From: Clostridiales bacterium UBA3678
GTDB lineage: Bacteria; Bacillota; Clostridia; TANB77; CAG-508
NCBI GenBank assembly: GCA_002372935.1
Contig: DFJF01000004.1
Span: 63,159-117,412, forward strand
DNA: 54,254 nucleotides
Reading direction: 5' to 3'
In this document: one piece after another, positions 8,192 through 17,570 of the stretch
Layout: the number at the start of each line of letters is the position of its first letter
How positions within the stretch are numbered: position 1 is the stretch's first letter
Notes under the pieces: model-generated
What the model was told of the DNA's origin: nothing
What the model saw: the letters and a program-made list of their open reading frames with translations, nothing else
Database searches by the model: none
Program-made: the position numbers and the translations under genes

Positions 8192-9319
8192 CTATATAAA
8201 TTCTTCCCAAACAATATTTGCAAAGTCTAAACCTTTATTCGATAGTCTTATTATATCTCCATCAATAATTATCAATCCTTCATTGAATAATTTTTTTAAT
8301 TCTTTTTTAAATAAAACTATTGGATTTTCATTAAATTTATTTTCAAATTTTTGAATAGAAATTCCATTAATTTTTCTTAAACCTAAAATCATATATTCTT
8401 TCATTTCATCTTTTTTATCCTGTTCTTCTTCTATAATTCTATTTTTATCAAAACCACCTTCTATGCAATTTTTTATATAATTATCTAAATTTGAAATATT
8501 TCCAAATCTTTTTCTATCTATATAAGAATGAGCGGAAATTCCAAATCCGATATATTCTTTTTGCTCCCAACAATCCAAATTATGTTTTGAATAAAATCCT
8601 TGTTTTGCAAAATTGGATATTTCATAATGATTGTATCCATTTATTTTTAAGAAGTCTTTTGTATACCAATACATCTGTCTTTCTAGGTCTTCTTCTGGTA
8701 ATTTTAAAATATTGTTTTCAATCATTTTCTTTAATGGTGTTTCGTCTTCTAAAATTAAAGAATATACTGATATATGCTCAGGATTTAAATTTATTATATC
8801 TTCTAGTGATGTTTTTAAATCATCCATTGCTTGTCCTGGAAGTCCTATCATTAAATCTACATTAATATTGTTGAATCCAACTTCTCTAGCCATTTTATAT
8901 GTTTCTAAAAATTGTTCATAATTATGTATTCTTCCTATTTTTTTTAACAATTCATTATTTGTACTTTGAAGTCCAATGCTTAACCTATTTATGCCAGCAT
9001 TTTTATAATCATATAATTTTTCCTTATTTACTGTCCCAGGATTTACTTCTATTGTAATTTCCTCTGCATTTTTAATATTTATTAAATTTAAAATTTCTGT
9101 AATAAATTTACTATCTATACAAGATGGCGTTCCTCCTCCAATATATATAGTTTTTATTTTTACATCTTTATTAGATTTTTTCCAATTTAAAATTTCTTTT
9201 TGTAATGCTTCAATATATTTTTTCTGTACACTCTCCTTTTTTGCATAAGACACAAAGTCACAATAAAAACATTTTCTTACGCAAAAAGGGATATGTATAT
9301 ATATCCCTAATTCTTTCAT
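8192..9319 (-). CDS. hemW: Radical SAM heme chaperone HemW (coproporphyrinogen III oxidase-like)
   Basis: From ATG 9319 the protein is 375 residues and begins MKELGIYIHIPFCVRKCFYC, with the radical-SAM CX3CX2C cluster near residues 14-21. TIYIGGGTPS and GLPGQAMDDL follow, then a HemW-type C-terminal domain. Known HemW proteins bind heme and deliver it to apoproteins rather than oxidising coproporphyrinogen. The frame is open upstream to 9373, but GAGGT spaced 5 nt from 9319 and the conserved N-terminus fix the start. It begins 25 bp after the frame-corrected end of whiA, so the two are probably cotranscribed. Confidence 0.95.
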   Translation of the reverse strand: MKELGIYIHIPFCVRKCFYCDFVSYAKKESVQKKYIEALQKEILNWKKSNKDVKIKTIYIGGGTPSCIDSKFITEILNLINIKNAEEITIEVNPGTVNKEKLYDYKNAGINRLSIGLQSTNNELLKKIGRIHNYEQFLETYKMAREVGFNNINVDLMIGLPGQAMDDLKTSLEDIINLNPEHISVYSLILEDETPLKKMIENNILKLPEEDLERQMYWYTKDFLKINGYNHYEISNFAKQGFYSKHNLDCWEQKEYIGFGISAHSYIDRKRFGNISNLDNYIKNCIEGGFDKNRIIEEEQDKKDEMKEYMILGLRKINGISIQKFENKFNENPIVLFKKELKKLFNEGLIIIDGDIIRLSNKGLDFANIVWEEFI

Positions 9320-9344
9320 ATTTACCTCATAACTATCATAACTA

Positions 9345-10275
9345 TTATAACACTTTTTCTTTTGAAAGATCAAGTATTTTTTTCATTCTATAATTAACTC
9401 CAGACTTTCCTATTGGATTTTTTAATTTCTTTCCGTAATTCACTTAAAGGTAAGTCTGGGAATTCCAATCTTAACTCTGCAAGCTCAATTAAATTTTCAT
9501 CCATTTTGTTATATTTTCCAGATTCTTTTAGCAATTTTATTGCATTAATTTGCTCAACAGAAGCATTTAAGGTTTTGTTTAAATTTGCAGTTTTGCAATT
9601 AACCAACCTATTAATTTTATTACTCATATCTTTTTGGACTCTTATATCTTCAAAATCGAGTACTGATTTACTTGCACCTATAAAAGCTATAAATTTAGAT
9701 ATTTCTTCTCCATCTTTAATATAGAGATGGTTTTCTAATTTTTTTACTTTTATTCCATATTTATATAAAACCTCAATTAAAGTATCTATTGCAATATCAT
9801 TTGGTAACTCAATTTCCAAATGATATTGCAATTTAGGATCATTTATTGAACCTGATCCTAAAAATAAACCTCTAAAAAATGCTTTAGATAAATTTTCTTT
9901 TTCAAATAAAATTTTATTATCAATTTCTTTAAAATTATCTTTGAAAATCATTGTAAAAAAATCTTTATCTATATTTTCTAATTTTACTTTTTTTAATTCT
10001 TCTTTTTTTAGTGTTATATTATAAATTTTACCTTGTATATCAATATTGAAATTACTTATTTCAACATTTTTAAGTAGTTTAGAAAAGCGATTGATATTAT
10101 ATTCGCTTTCTGTTAAATATTTAATTTCTTTTGATGTATAATTTATATTTGAACTTGATAAATACCCTAAAAACTCATATTTTACTTCGCTTTTCTTTGC
10201 TAGATTATTTATTTCACTTAATTCTTTTTTTACATTTGACGAAAAAGACATATTACTATTGTATGATTGAATCAT
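9345..10275 (-). CDS. whiA: Sporulation/division regulator WhiA, requires +1 frameshift at CGGA
   Basis: DNA-binding protein of the WhiA family: a degenerate LAGLIDADG-like domain, seen as FFRGLFLGSGSIND near residue 133, joined to a C-terminal helix-turn-helix. Read straight, the ORF stops at 9394 after 293 residues with a tail unlike the family (LRKEIKKSNRKVWS). At 9432-9435 the frame meets CGG-A. Skipping the C gives LSELGKKLKNPIGKSGVNYR and stops at 9345, restoring the conserved WhiA HTH end and a normal total of 309 residues. Without the shift the recognition helix is lost. It follows groL by 23 bp and precedes hemW. Start 10275 has AAAGGAG close upstream; an in-frame ATG at codon 9 is the alternative. 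Confidence 0.9.
9432..9435 (-). other. Putative +1 recoding site CGGA in whiA
   Basis: Zero frame reads GAA TTA CGG AAA GAA; skipping C gives TTA GGA AAG AAA, Leu-Gly-Lys-Lys. The restored Gly begins the conserved HTH segment of WhiA. CGG here is codon 281. Confidence 0.75.
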
Positions 10276-10298
10276 ACTCTCCTTTCTCAGTCAGATTA

Positions 10299-11939
10299 TT
10301 AGTACATTGCTGGCATTTCTGGTCCTTCATCTCCATGTGAACCATTGTGACATCCACAGTTCTTTTCTGGTGCATCTGTTACTAAGCTTTCTGTAGTAAT
10401 TACCATTGAAGCAATAGATGTTGCATTTTGTAATGCACTTCTTGTAACCTTTGTAGGGTCTACAATTCCAGCTTTTTTCATGTCAACATATTGTTCTTTT
10501 GCAGCATCAAATCCAAATCCTTGATCTGCTTTTTTAACATTTGCTACAACTACAGCTGGCTCTAATCCTGCATTTCTTACAATTTGACTTAATGGTTCTT
10601 CTAATGCTTTTAATACAATGCTAGCACCTAATTTTTCATCATCTTTTAAAGTTGAAACTAATTTTTCAACTTTTGGAATTACATTTATAAGTGCTGTTCC
10701 TCCACCTGCTACAACACCTTCTTCAACTGCTGCTTTTGTAGCAGATAATGCATCTTCTATACGAAGCTTTTTATCTTTCATTTCTATTTCTGTTGCTGCT
10801 CCAACACCAATTACTGCAACTCCTCCAGCAATTTTTGCTAAACGCTCTTGTAGATTTTCTTTATCAAATTCACTTTTTGTTTCTTCCATTTGAGTTCTTA
10901 TTTGTTTAACTCTTTCTTGGATTTTAGCTTTATCTCCAGAACCATCTACAATTATAGTATTTTCTTTTGATACTTTAACTTGTTTTGCTCTACCTAATTG
11001 TTCTAATGTTGTATCTTTTAATTCTAATCCAAGTTCTGATGTTATAACTTCTCCACCTGTTAATATTGCAATATCTTGTAACATTGCTTTTCTCTTATCT
11101 CCAAATCCAGGAGCCTTTACTGCAACTACATTTAGCACTCCTCTTAATTTATTAAGTACAAGTGTCGATAAAGCTTCTTGTTCAACATCATCACATATAA
11201 TTAAAAGTTTTCCTGATTGTTGCATTAAATTTTCTAATAATGGTAATACTTCTTGAATATTACTTATTTTTTTATCTGTAATTAAAATATATGGATTATC
11301 TAAAACAGCCTCCATTTTTTCTGTATCTGTAACCATATATGGAGAAACATAACCTTTATCAAATTGCATTCCTTCTACAACATTTAGTTCTGTTTGCGAA
11401 GTTTTTGATTCTTCTATTGTTATAACTCCATCTTTTGAAACTTTTTCCATTGCATCTGCAATTAAGCTTCCTATTTCTGTACTATTTGCTGAAATACTTG
11501 CAACTCTTGCAATATCTTCTTTTCCGTTAACTGGAACACTAATTTCTTTAAGTCCTTTTACAGCAGTATCTACAGCTTTATCCATACCTCTTTTAACACT
11601 CATAGGATCTGCACCTGCTGCAACATTTTTAACTCCTTCTTTTACCATTGCTTGTGCTAATACTGTTGCTGTAGTTGTTCCATCTCCTGCTACATCATTA
11701 GTTTTTGTAGAAACTTCTTTAACAAGTCTTGCACCCATATTTTCGAACTTATCTTCAAGCTCTATTTCTTTAGCTATTGTAACACCATCATTTGTAATAA
11801 GTGGTGAACCATAACTTTTATCTAATACAACATTTCTTCCTTTTGGTCCTAATGTAACCTTTACTGTGTCTGCTAATTTATTGACACCTTTTAATAAACT
11901 TTTTCTGGCATCTTCGCCATATTTAATCATCTTTGACAT
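10299..11939 (-). CDS. groL: Chaperonin GroEL (Hsp60)
   Basis: ATP-driven folding chamber in the cytosol, partner of GroES. The 546 residues include the ATP-site motifs TLGPKGRNVVLDKSYGSP and AGDGTTTATVLAQAMV near residue 85, and the signature AAVEEGVVAGGGTALI near 405. The N-terminus is canonical. The C-terminus departs from the common Gly-Gly-Met tail, ending NCGCHNGSHGDEGPEMPAMY, which is Cys/His/Glu-containing. It follows groES by 19 bp under the same HrcA-type control, and whiA follows after only 23 bp, so whiA may be partly heat-responsive through readthrough. Confidence 0.99.
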   Translation of the reverse strand: MSKMIKYGEDARKSLLKGVNKLADTVKVTLGPKGRNVVLDKSYGSPLITNDGVTIAKEIELEDKFENMGARLVKEVSTKTNDVAGDGTTTATVLAQAMVKEGVKNVAAGADPMSVKRGMDKAVDTAVKGLKEISVPVNGKEDIARVASISANSTEIGSLIADAMEKVSKDGVITIEESKTSQTELNVVEGMQFDKGYVSPYMVTDTEKMEAVLDNPYILITDKKISNIQEVLPLLENLMQQSGKLLIICDDVEQEALSTLVLNKLRGVLNVVAVKAPGFGDKRKAMLQDIAILTGGEVITSELGLELKDTTLEQLGRAKQVKVSKENTIIVDGSGDKAKIQERVKQIRTQMEETKSEFDKENLQERLAKIAGGVAVIGVGAATEIEMKDKKLRIEDALSATKAAVEEGVVAGGGTALINVIPKVEKLVSTLKDDEKLGASIVLKALEEPLSQIVRNAGLEPAVVVANVKKADQGFGFDAAKEQYVDMKKAGIVDPTKVTRSALQNATSIASMVITTESLVTDAPEKNCGCHNGSHGDEGPEMPAMY

Positions 11940-11958
11940 AATAATTCCTCCTTTAAAA

Positions 11959-12240
11959 TTAATCTACTATTGCTAATATATCATCTTGTTTTACTATTAT
12001 ATATTCTTCTCCTTCATATTTTACTTCAGTTCCAGAATATTTACTTACAATTACATTGTCACCTTTTTTAACATTCATTTCTTCCAATTTGCCATCTATT
12101 TTTTCTCCAGGTCCAACTGCAATTACTTCTGCAATTTGTGGCTTTTCTTGGCTAGCTCCAGCTAAGATTATTCCACTTTTTGTGGTTTCCTCTTTTTCTT
12201 TCATTTTTATTAATACTCTACTTCCTAATGGTTTTATCAT
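11959..12240 (-). CDS. groES: Co-chaperonin GroES (Hsp10)
   Basis: Heptameric lid of the GroEL chamber. The 93 residues start MIKPLGSRVLIKMKEKEETTKS, contain the mobile-loop GIILAGASQEKPQ, and end DDILAIVD, all typical. A strong AAAGGAGG SD precedes the ATG. It is the first gene of groES-groL, downstream of a sigma-A promoter overlapped by a CIRCE-type operator. Confidence 0.98.
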   Translation of the reverse strand: MIKPLGSRVLIKMKEKEETTKSGIILAGASQEKPQIAEVIAVGPGEKIDGKLEEMNVKKGDNVIVSKYSGTEVKYEGEEYIIVKQDDILAIVD

Positions 12241-12317
12241 AATATTACCTCCTTTGAATTTACCATATAAAAGCTATGTATAATCTTAAAACACTTTTTA
12301 AAATAGGTATTATAAAA

Positions 12318-12344
12318 TTAGCACTCTTTGCTTTTAACTGCTAA
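12318..12344. promoter_or_regulatory. CIRCE operator (HrcA binding site), one half degenerate
   Basis: TTAGCACTC-N9-AACTGCTAA matches CIRCE (TTAGCACTC-N9-GAGTGCTAA) exactly on the left and with two mismatches on the right. It lies immediately downstream of the -10 box of the groES promoter, the normal place for HrcA control of groES-groL. Confidence 0.9.
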
Positions 12345-12345
12345 T

Positions 12346-12374
12346 ATATTATACCCTATTTTTTAAATTGTCAA
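12346..12374 (-). promoter_or_regulatory. Sigma-A promoter of groES-groL
   Basis: Minus strand TTGACA (12369-12374) is followed by overlapping -10 candidates: TAATAT (12346-12351, 17-nt spacer) or TATAAT (12348-12353, 15-nt spacer). It adjoins the CIRCE element. Confidence 0.85.
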
Positions 12375-12450
12375 TACCTATTTTTAAAATTCACAATTTT
12401 TTCACATTTATTTATATTAACTTTATTTTTAAATTATTACTAAACAAAAT

Positions 12451-12489
12451 AAAAAACACACCCAAAACAAAATTTAGGTGTGTTTTTTT
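12451..12489. terminator. Bidirectional Rho-independent terminator after uppP
   Basis: AAAAAACACACC and GGTGTGTTTTTT form a 12-bp stem around a 14-nt loop, with an A run on one side and a T run on the other. It begins right at the uppP stop codon and insulates uppP from the groES promoter. Confidence 0.9.
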
Positions 12490-13294
12490 AAGTTCTTACC
12501 ATAAATAAAATTATAACTATAATTCCAACTATAACTCTATACACTGCAAATGCTTTGAAACTTCCTTTTTTTAGATAATTCATCAAAAATTTTATTACCG
12601 CAAAACCTACTAAAAAGCTTGTTATTATTCCAATAAAAAATGATGCATTAAATACAAAATCTGTTATATCAAATATAACTGCTGCAAGTGTTATTGGCAT
12701 TGCAAGCATAAAAGAAAATTTTGCTGAGCTTTCTCTATCTACTCCAAGTCCTCTTGCAACTGTCATTGTAATTCCAGAGCGAGAAACTCCTGGAAATGCA
12801 GCTGCCAATGCTTGTGAACATGCAATCCATAGTGATTGTTTAAATGTTATATGTTCATAGTCTGTAGTAGATTTTGATCTTCTATCTACTTCATATAAAA
12901 TAATACCTAATACTATTAATGTAATTGCTATTATTAACATTTGTACATTTAAATCATCACCTACTATTTTTTCTGATATTTTATCTAAAACTAAACTCAA
13001 AATTCCTGCTGGTATTGTGGCTAATACTATATACCAAAACATTTTTCCTTCTAGTGTTGGTTTCTTTTTTATTGTTTGATTATATCCTCCTACAATTAAA
13101 TCTTTCCAATCTTTATAAAAATATATAATTATTGCAAGTAATGTACCTATATGTAATGCTACATCAAATGATGCTGGCATTTCTTGCCATCCAAATATCC
13201 ATGGAAATAAATTTAAGTGTGCAGAACTAGATATTGGTAAAAACTCTGTTAATCCTTGTACTATTCCTAAAATTATTGACTGAATTATTGTCAT
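12488..13294 (-). CDS. uppP: Undecaprenyl-diphosphatase UppP (BacA family)
   Basis: Integral membrane phosphatase that recycles undecaprenyl pyrophosphate to the phosphate carrier used for peptidoglycan and teichoic acid synthesis; high activity gives bacitracin resistance. The 268 residues carry both family motifs: ILGIVQGLTEFLPISSSAHL at the N-terminus and AFPGVSRSGITMTVARGLG near residue 165. About eight hydrophobic segments are visible. GGAGGG precedes the ATG. A strong terminator follows directly. Confidence 0.97.
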   Translation of the reverse strand: MTIIQSIILGIVQGLTEFLPISSSAHLNLFPWIFGWQEMPASFDVALHIGTLLAIIIYFYKDWKDLIVGGYNQTIKKKPTLEGKMFWYIVLATIPAGILSLVLDKISEKIVGDDLNVQMLIIAITLIVLGIILYEVDRRSKSTTDYEHITFKQSLWIACSQALAAAFPGVSRSGITMTVARGLGVDRESSAKFSFMLAMPITLAAVIFDITDFVFNASFFIGIITSFLVGFAVIKFLMNYLKKGSFKAFAVYRVIVGIIVIILFMVRT

Positions 13295-13450
13295 TTTTTT
13301 CCCTCCATTTTAATTGTTTACTTTATTATTTTATTTTGAATAAGTTCCAGATATGCTATTTTCTGATTAATCATTTTTCCTACCTTGCCATTCTAATTTG
13401 CAAATGTCAGCGAATATAAGGGTCCAACGAGCAAGGGAAGATTCAAAGTG

Positions 13451-15601
13451 CTACGGACAAAGCACCACACGGAACGAACCGTCGCTGCTGCTATCACCAC
13501 TGTAGCTGCGCGAACAGAACACACCTGCGTAGGCTCCATAATTGCAATGGCCCCCGCGCTTGACAAATGAGAAACCCGCGTAGCAAAGGCTAGAGTAGTC
13601 TTCAAACCAGTTGTTGTATCTACTTGTATTACTTAAATCATATGCTCCACCTTTATTAACTTCTTTTGTTGCATCTCCTATTTTTCCATATGTATATATT
13701 CTAGCATTTCCGTTTGGTAATGTTGTTTCATTGTAATATTTTGTTGCATATTTATCACTTGTCCCAGATGTTGAAGCAAATGTACTTCCAAGCCTTGATT
13801 CATAATTATTTGTATCAGTATTATTAAATACTGCTACATATTCCCAAGCACCACCAGACATATCATAAACTCCATAAACATTTCCTGTTGTACTTGCTTT
13901 TGCTCCTGTAGTGGTATTATAAGGATTTGGCGCTCCCGATGTCCTTGAAGCACTTGTACTTCCTCCACCATTTCCAGTTATATATGAAGTACTATTATTT
14001 TTATCTATTTCATGTCCATTTCTACCATATTGACTTTGTGTTAAGTAAGCAACTGCTCCCCATTCACTATTTTTTATTAAATGACTTTCTTTTAAAGTGT
14101 CATAACTTTTTGCTACATTATACATATTTCCTATTGTTATACTTCTAGCACTCTGAACATTTGGAACACTTAAAAACGTTGTATTATATCCAGAACCTTC
14201 ATTTGAATCTGTCGCACCATTTCTACTCATTTCATATTTTGCCATCCAAAATCCTGCTAATTCTGAATCCCATCCACCATTATCTAAATTTGTCTCAAAT
14301 GCTGGGTGAACTATATATTTGTTTTCATTATATTTTACTGTTTCAATTCCACTGTCTAATTTATATTTTACATCTCTACTATCAGCATTCCACATTCCAT
14401 ATCCATCATAATATCCTGTTGGTGTTGTATAAGTATCATCAGAATAATATGTTATTCTATATGCATACCTTGGTATCCATACAAAATAGCTTCCTTTTGA
14501 GTCCTTTGCATTTGCCCACATACTAGATAGGTTATCATCATTTCCCGTTCCTGCCGTGTAATTATACCAAGTGCTTTTTGCTGTAGTATCTTCAGTCCAT
14601 CCATCTGTTGTTTCAGTCCATGTTACTTTTGTCATATCTCCTAGCTTGGGTGCATTTGGTGTACTTATTACTTTATTATATCTATCTAACCATATTACAT
14701 CTATCCTACCATAAGTCGTTGTAATAGCAGTACTTGCATCAGCATTAGCAATTTGCGTATCTGTTGGTACCTTTGCAGTAAGAGTAATGTCTTTATATAT
14801 TGTATTTTTATTATCTATAGTAGAAATTTGAACTGTATATTCTCCAACTTCATCAACCGGAAATTTATATTTTGTAACTGTGTTCTTTGTCCCATCTTCA
14901 TTCTCTTTTTCTTCAGTGTATTTAGTTAAATTAGAAGTAACATCTGTAAAATATTCTGCATCATTCATTTTATATTGAACTTTAAATTTGCTTATATTAG
15001 ATTCATTACTATTTGAATCAATTAATTTTACATTAGAAATTATTATTTCATTTCCATTGCCTTGCTCCAAATCAAATTTAATTCCAGTCACATCAGCAGA
15101 TTCTGTATTATATATATTAAAGTCTTTCGTAGTATAGTACATATTTCCTTCATATTCTAAACCACTAAGTAAAACAACATCTCTTGTTTTTATATTTACT
15201 AAAAATTCATAACTTCCATCTAATCCTAAATTCTTTTTTAAATAATCTTCTGAAAGAAGTCTATAATCTTCAATATCTGCATCATCTATTTCATCTACAG
15301 CATTTTTTGTTTTTTCTAAAGCTGTATTATATGAATCCATATCTTCAACATCTGGTGGATTAGTTACACTTGTTCCAATATTTTTTAAATATGTATTTTT
15401 TTCAGTATCACTTAAACTTTTGTATTCTTCATTCCAAGTATTTACCTGTGCTTGAACTGTCTCCATTTCACTTTTGGCCTTATTATATTTTGCATATTTA
15501 ATTAAATTAGTTCCAGAATAAACTGATATAGATGCAATAATTAATAATATTATTATTGTTATTACTAAACTTGTTAAGGTAATTCCTTTTTCTTTTTTCA
15601 T
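13451..15601 (-). CDS. Prepilin-like surface protein with FGE/C-type-lectin-fold variable C-terminus (probable DGR target)
   Basis: 716 residues. The N-terminus MKKEKGITLTSLVITIIILL is a type IV prepilin-type signal: a G-I processing site and a long hydrophobic helix, though Glu at +5 is absent. A helical/beta stalk follows. From about residue 290 an FGE-sulfatase-like C-type-lectin fold begins (SYFVWIPRYAYRITYY, GAVAYLTQSQYGRNG, NVYGVYDMSGGAWEYVA, KGGAYDLSNTSRYN, and the terminal GSFRVVLCP). The last 45 codons (13481-13606) are markedly GC-richer than the rest and dominated by NNC/NNT codons, as expected where AAY codons of a template were adenine-mutagenised. It lies 45 bp after the GH15 gene. 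Likely a displayed binding protein; no RT or template repeat is in the window. Confidence 0.85.
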   Translation of the reverse strand: MKKEKGITLTSLVITIIILLIIASISVYSGTNLIKYAKYNKAKSEMETVQAQVNTWNEEYKSLSDTEKNTYLKNIGTSVTNPPDVEDMDSYNTALEKTKNAVDEIDDADIEDYRLLSEDYLKKNLGLDGSYEFLVNIKTRDVVLLSGLEYEGNMYYTTKDFNIYNTESADVTGIKFDLEQGNGNEIIISNVKLIDSNSNESNISKFKVQYKMNDAEYFTDVTSNLTKYTEEKENEDGTKNTVTKYKFPVDEVGEYTVQISTIDNKNTIYKDITLTAKVPTDTQIANADASTAITTTYGRIDVIWLDRYNKVISTPNAPKLGDMTKVTWTETTDGWTEDTTAKSTWYNYTAGTGNDDNLSSMWANAKDSKGSYFVWIPRYAYRITYYSDDTYTTPTGYYDGYGMWNADSRDVKYKLDSGIETVKYNENKYIVHPAFETNLDNGGWDSELAGFWMAKYEMSRNGATDSNEGSGYNTTFLSVPNVQSARSITIGNMYNVAKSYDTLKESHLIKNSEWGAVAYLTQSQYGRNGHEIDKNNSTSYITGNGGGSTSASRTSGAPNPYNTTTGAKASTTGNVYGVYDMSGGAWEYVAVFNNTDTNNYESRLGSTFASTSGTSDKYATKYYNETTLPNGNARIYTYGKIGDATKEVNKGGAYDLSNTSRYNNWFEDYSSLCYAGFSFVKRGGHCNYGAYAGVFCSRSYSGDSSSDGSFRVVLCP
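13481..13606 (-). repeat. Candidate DGR variable region VR1
   Basis: GC-rich block in an otherwise AT-rich gene. Codons at the exposed positions read CAT TGC AAT TAT, then TAC, then TGT TCG CGC AGC TAC AGT, then GAT AGC AGC AGC GAC, separated by fixed Gly/Ala/Val/Phe codons. This fits an invariant RGGNYNNGxNAGVF-type template with A-to-N changes in AAY codons. The GC-rich character continues past the stop to about 13404, so homology to a template probably extends into the 3' UTR. Confidence 0.7.
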
Positions 15602-15646
15602 TATTATTTACCCTTTCTTTTTTAGTTTTTAAATCTGTGCACTAAT

Positions 15647-17534
15647 TTATTTTTTAAACATCTTTTCAAGTATAATTATAAACATAGCATGGCTTAATCC
15701 AAGACCTAAATCCCAATTTGCTTGTAAAGTATTGTTATCTACTTGTTCTCCTAAAAAGCTATGAAATCCAACCGTTTTCACCACAAAATCAAATGTTTTT
15801 TTAGCTTTTATATTTTCTCCTCTTTCTAAATAATATAATGTCATCCAACAATTTGCAATTGGCCAAGGATTACCATTCATATATTTATCATCTTCAAATC
15901 TTTTATATCCGTCCCGTATATGTACGTAAACTCATATTTATTCTTTCTACAGTATTTTCTATTTTCTTTTCTTTTGGTGAAAAGACTTTAAATGGTGTAA
16001 CTGCACCTAATATACTTATATCAATCTTTTTATCCTTCGGATTTCTAACATAACATTTTTTTTCATCATCATACATTTTTTCTTCTATATAAAGTTTTAA
16101 TTCTTTTCTTAATTTCTCAACTTCAACTTTTGACTTTGATATTTTTTCATCTTTTAATCTGTTATTTTCAAAATTTGATACATCTTTTCCAAGAATTTTA
16201 TATATTTCAAGCATTGAATCAAAAGCAGAATAAATTGCAGATAAACTATATGTATTTGTGCCTTTATTCATTTCCCACAAGTCATAAGTTTCTTCATATT
16301 TTCCAGTTTTTGTTAATATGTCTTTTACATATCTTTTTAAAAAATCTAAAGCTTTTTCACACATAGGAAGACAATCTTTTAAAAATTTAAAATTCTTTGT
16401 ATATTTGTAGTGTATATAAACACCATAAATTACAGAAGCTGTTTCATCAACTGAATATCCGAAATTTGGTGCTAATTTTCCATTTGGGTAAAATTTTTGT
16501 TCCCACATTCCATTTTTACTTTGTGTCTTTTTACAGAAAACTTTATAAAATTTTTCTGTTTCTTTATCCATTTTTAAAATATCCATTGCTCTTGCAATAT
16601 ATGTTGCAAATCGTGGCCAGCAATATGCATTATTATCTAAATTTTTATCTGCTTCTTGAGAAGCAATTATTCCACCTGTTTCTGAATTCGATAATAATGG
16701 AAATAGCAATATACTTCTATAATATATATCTTGTATTCTTTCTTCATAGCTATTTTCTGGTTCTTTCATTTCTAATCCATCATGATCTCTAACATATTTT
16801 TTCCAATAATTTTTTGTTTTTATATATTCAGAATGCAAATCTATTTTTCTTATTCTCTCTATTTCTTTTTCAAAATCTGATATAGAATTTGGTTGTTCTT
16901 GTATAACAACACAAATTTCTAGTATTTTCTTTTCATTTGGTTTTATATTTCCAATTTTGTAAGCAACACTTGAATCTTTTGATATCCCTATATAATTTTC
17001 ATCTGATATATTTGTTGATTCTAGATTATTTATACTGTCTTTTATTTGATAATTTGACACTTTTTTATCTTGAGATATAGTAGAAAGTATAAAATCATTG
17101 GTATATTGCATAATTCCATAATCAACTTTTTTGCAACCCACAAAATTATTATTTTCTACAATACCTGAATGTATAAAAAATTTAATATCTAAATCAATAG
17201 AACTATTGTTTATTACTGTGTATTTTCTTATTAATATGTTTTCTTTAATTGGTACAAAATCTGTTTGTAAAATTTTTAAGTTAAAATAAGTATTTGTTAT
17301 TTCTGTATTTAATATATTTGTATTTATGTCATAATATTGTTTGTAAACATTGTTTATATCGTCATGTAAATATATTAAATCTGAATCATTTGCTTTTATC
17401 CCTACATGATAAAAATCTATAAATTGTTTATTATCTTTTGTAGGATAATATATCTTTTGTATTTCTCCTTTTTTTGTAAGTGTTATTAATAAATGTCTAT
17501 TTCCAACTATTGCATCATTCAAGTGTTTTTCCAT
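15647..17534 (-). CDS. Glycoside hydrolase family 15-type (glucoamylase-like) protein, requires +1 frameshift at CGGA
   Basis: GH15 enzymes release glucose from alpha-glucans or related glycans. The first 541 codons hold an N-terminal beta-sandwich (about 1-260) and part of the (alpha/alpha)6 barrel: GGIIASQEADKNLDNNAYCWPR, GYSVDETASVIYGVY, and YDLWEMNKGTNTYSLSAIYS with the likely general acid. The zero frame stops at 15903. At 15908-15911 CGGA occurs; skipping C restores TYTGGYKRFEDDKYMNGNPW and continues to 15647 through FLGEQVDNNTLQANWDLGLG, which holds the presumed general base. The total is 628 residues. Without the shift the enzyme lacks a catalytic residue. There is no signal peptide, so it is probably cytosolic. 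It lies between ftsH and the variable prepilin gene. Confidence 0.85.
15908..15911 (-). other. Putative +1 recoding site CGGA in the GH15 gene
   Basis: Zero frame ACG GGA CGG ATA TAA ends two codons after CGG. Skipping C gives ACG GGA GGA TAT AAA, restoring Thr-Gly-Gly-Tyr before the NGNPWP motif. Confidence 0.75.
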
Positions 17535-17570
17535 TATTTTATCCTCCTCTTAAATTAAAGTGCTCAAAAT

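Noticed and set aside
13393..13605. 70-codon minus-strand ORF overlapping the prepilin 3' end in another frame
   Set aside because: It lies in the GC-rich variable region where stops are rare. No SD and the prepilin frame is clearly the real one.
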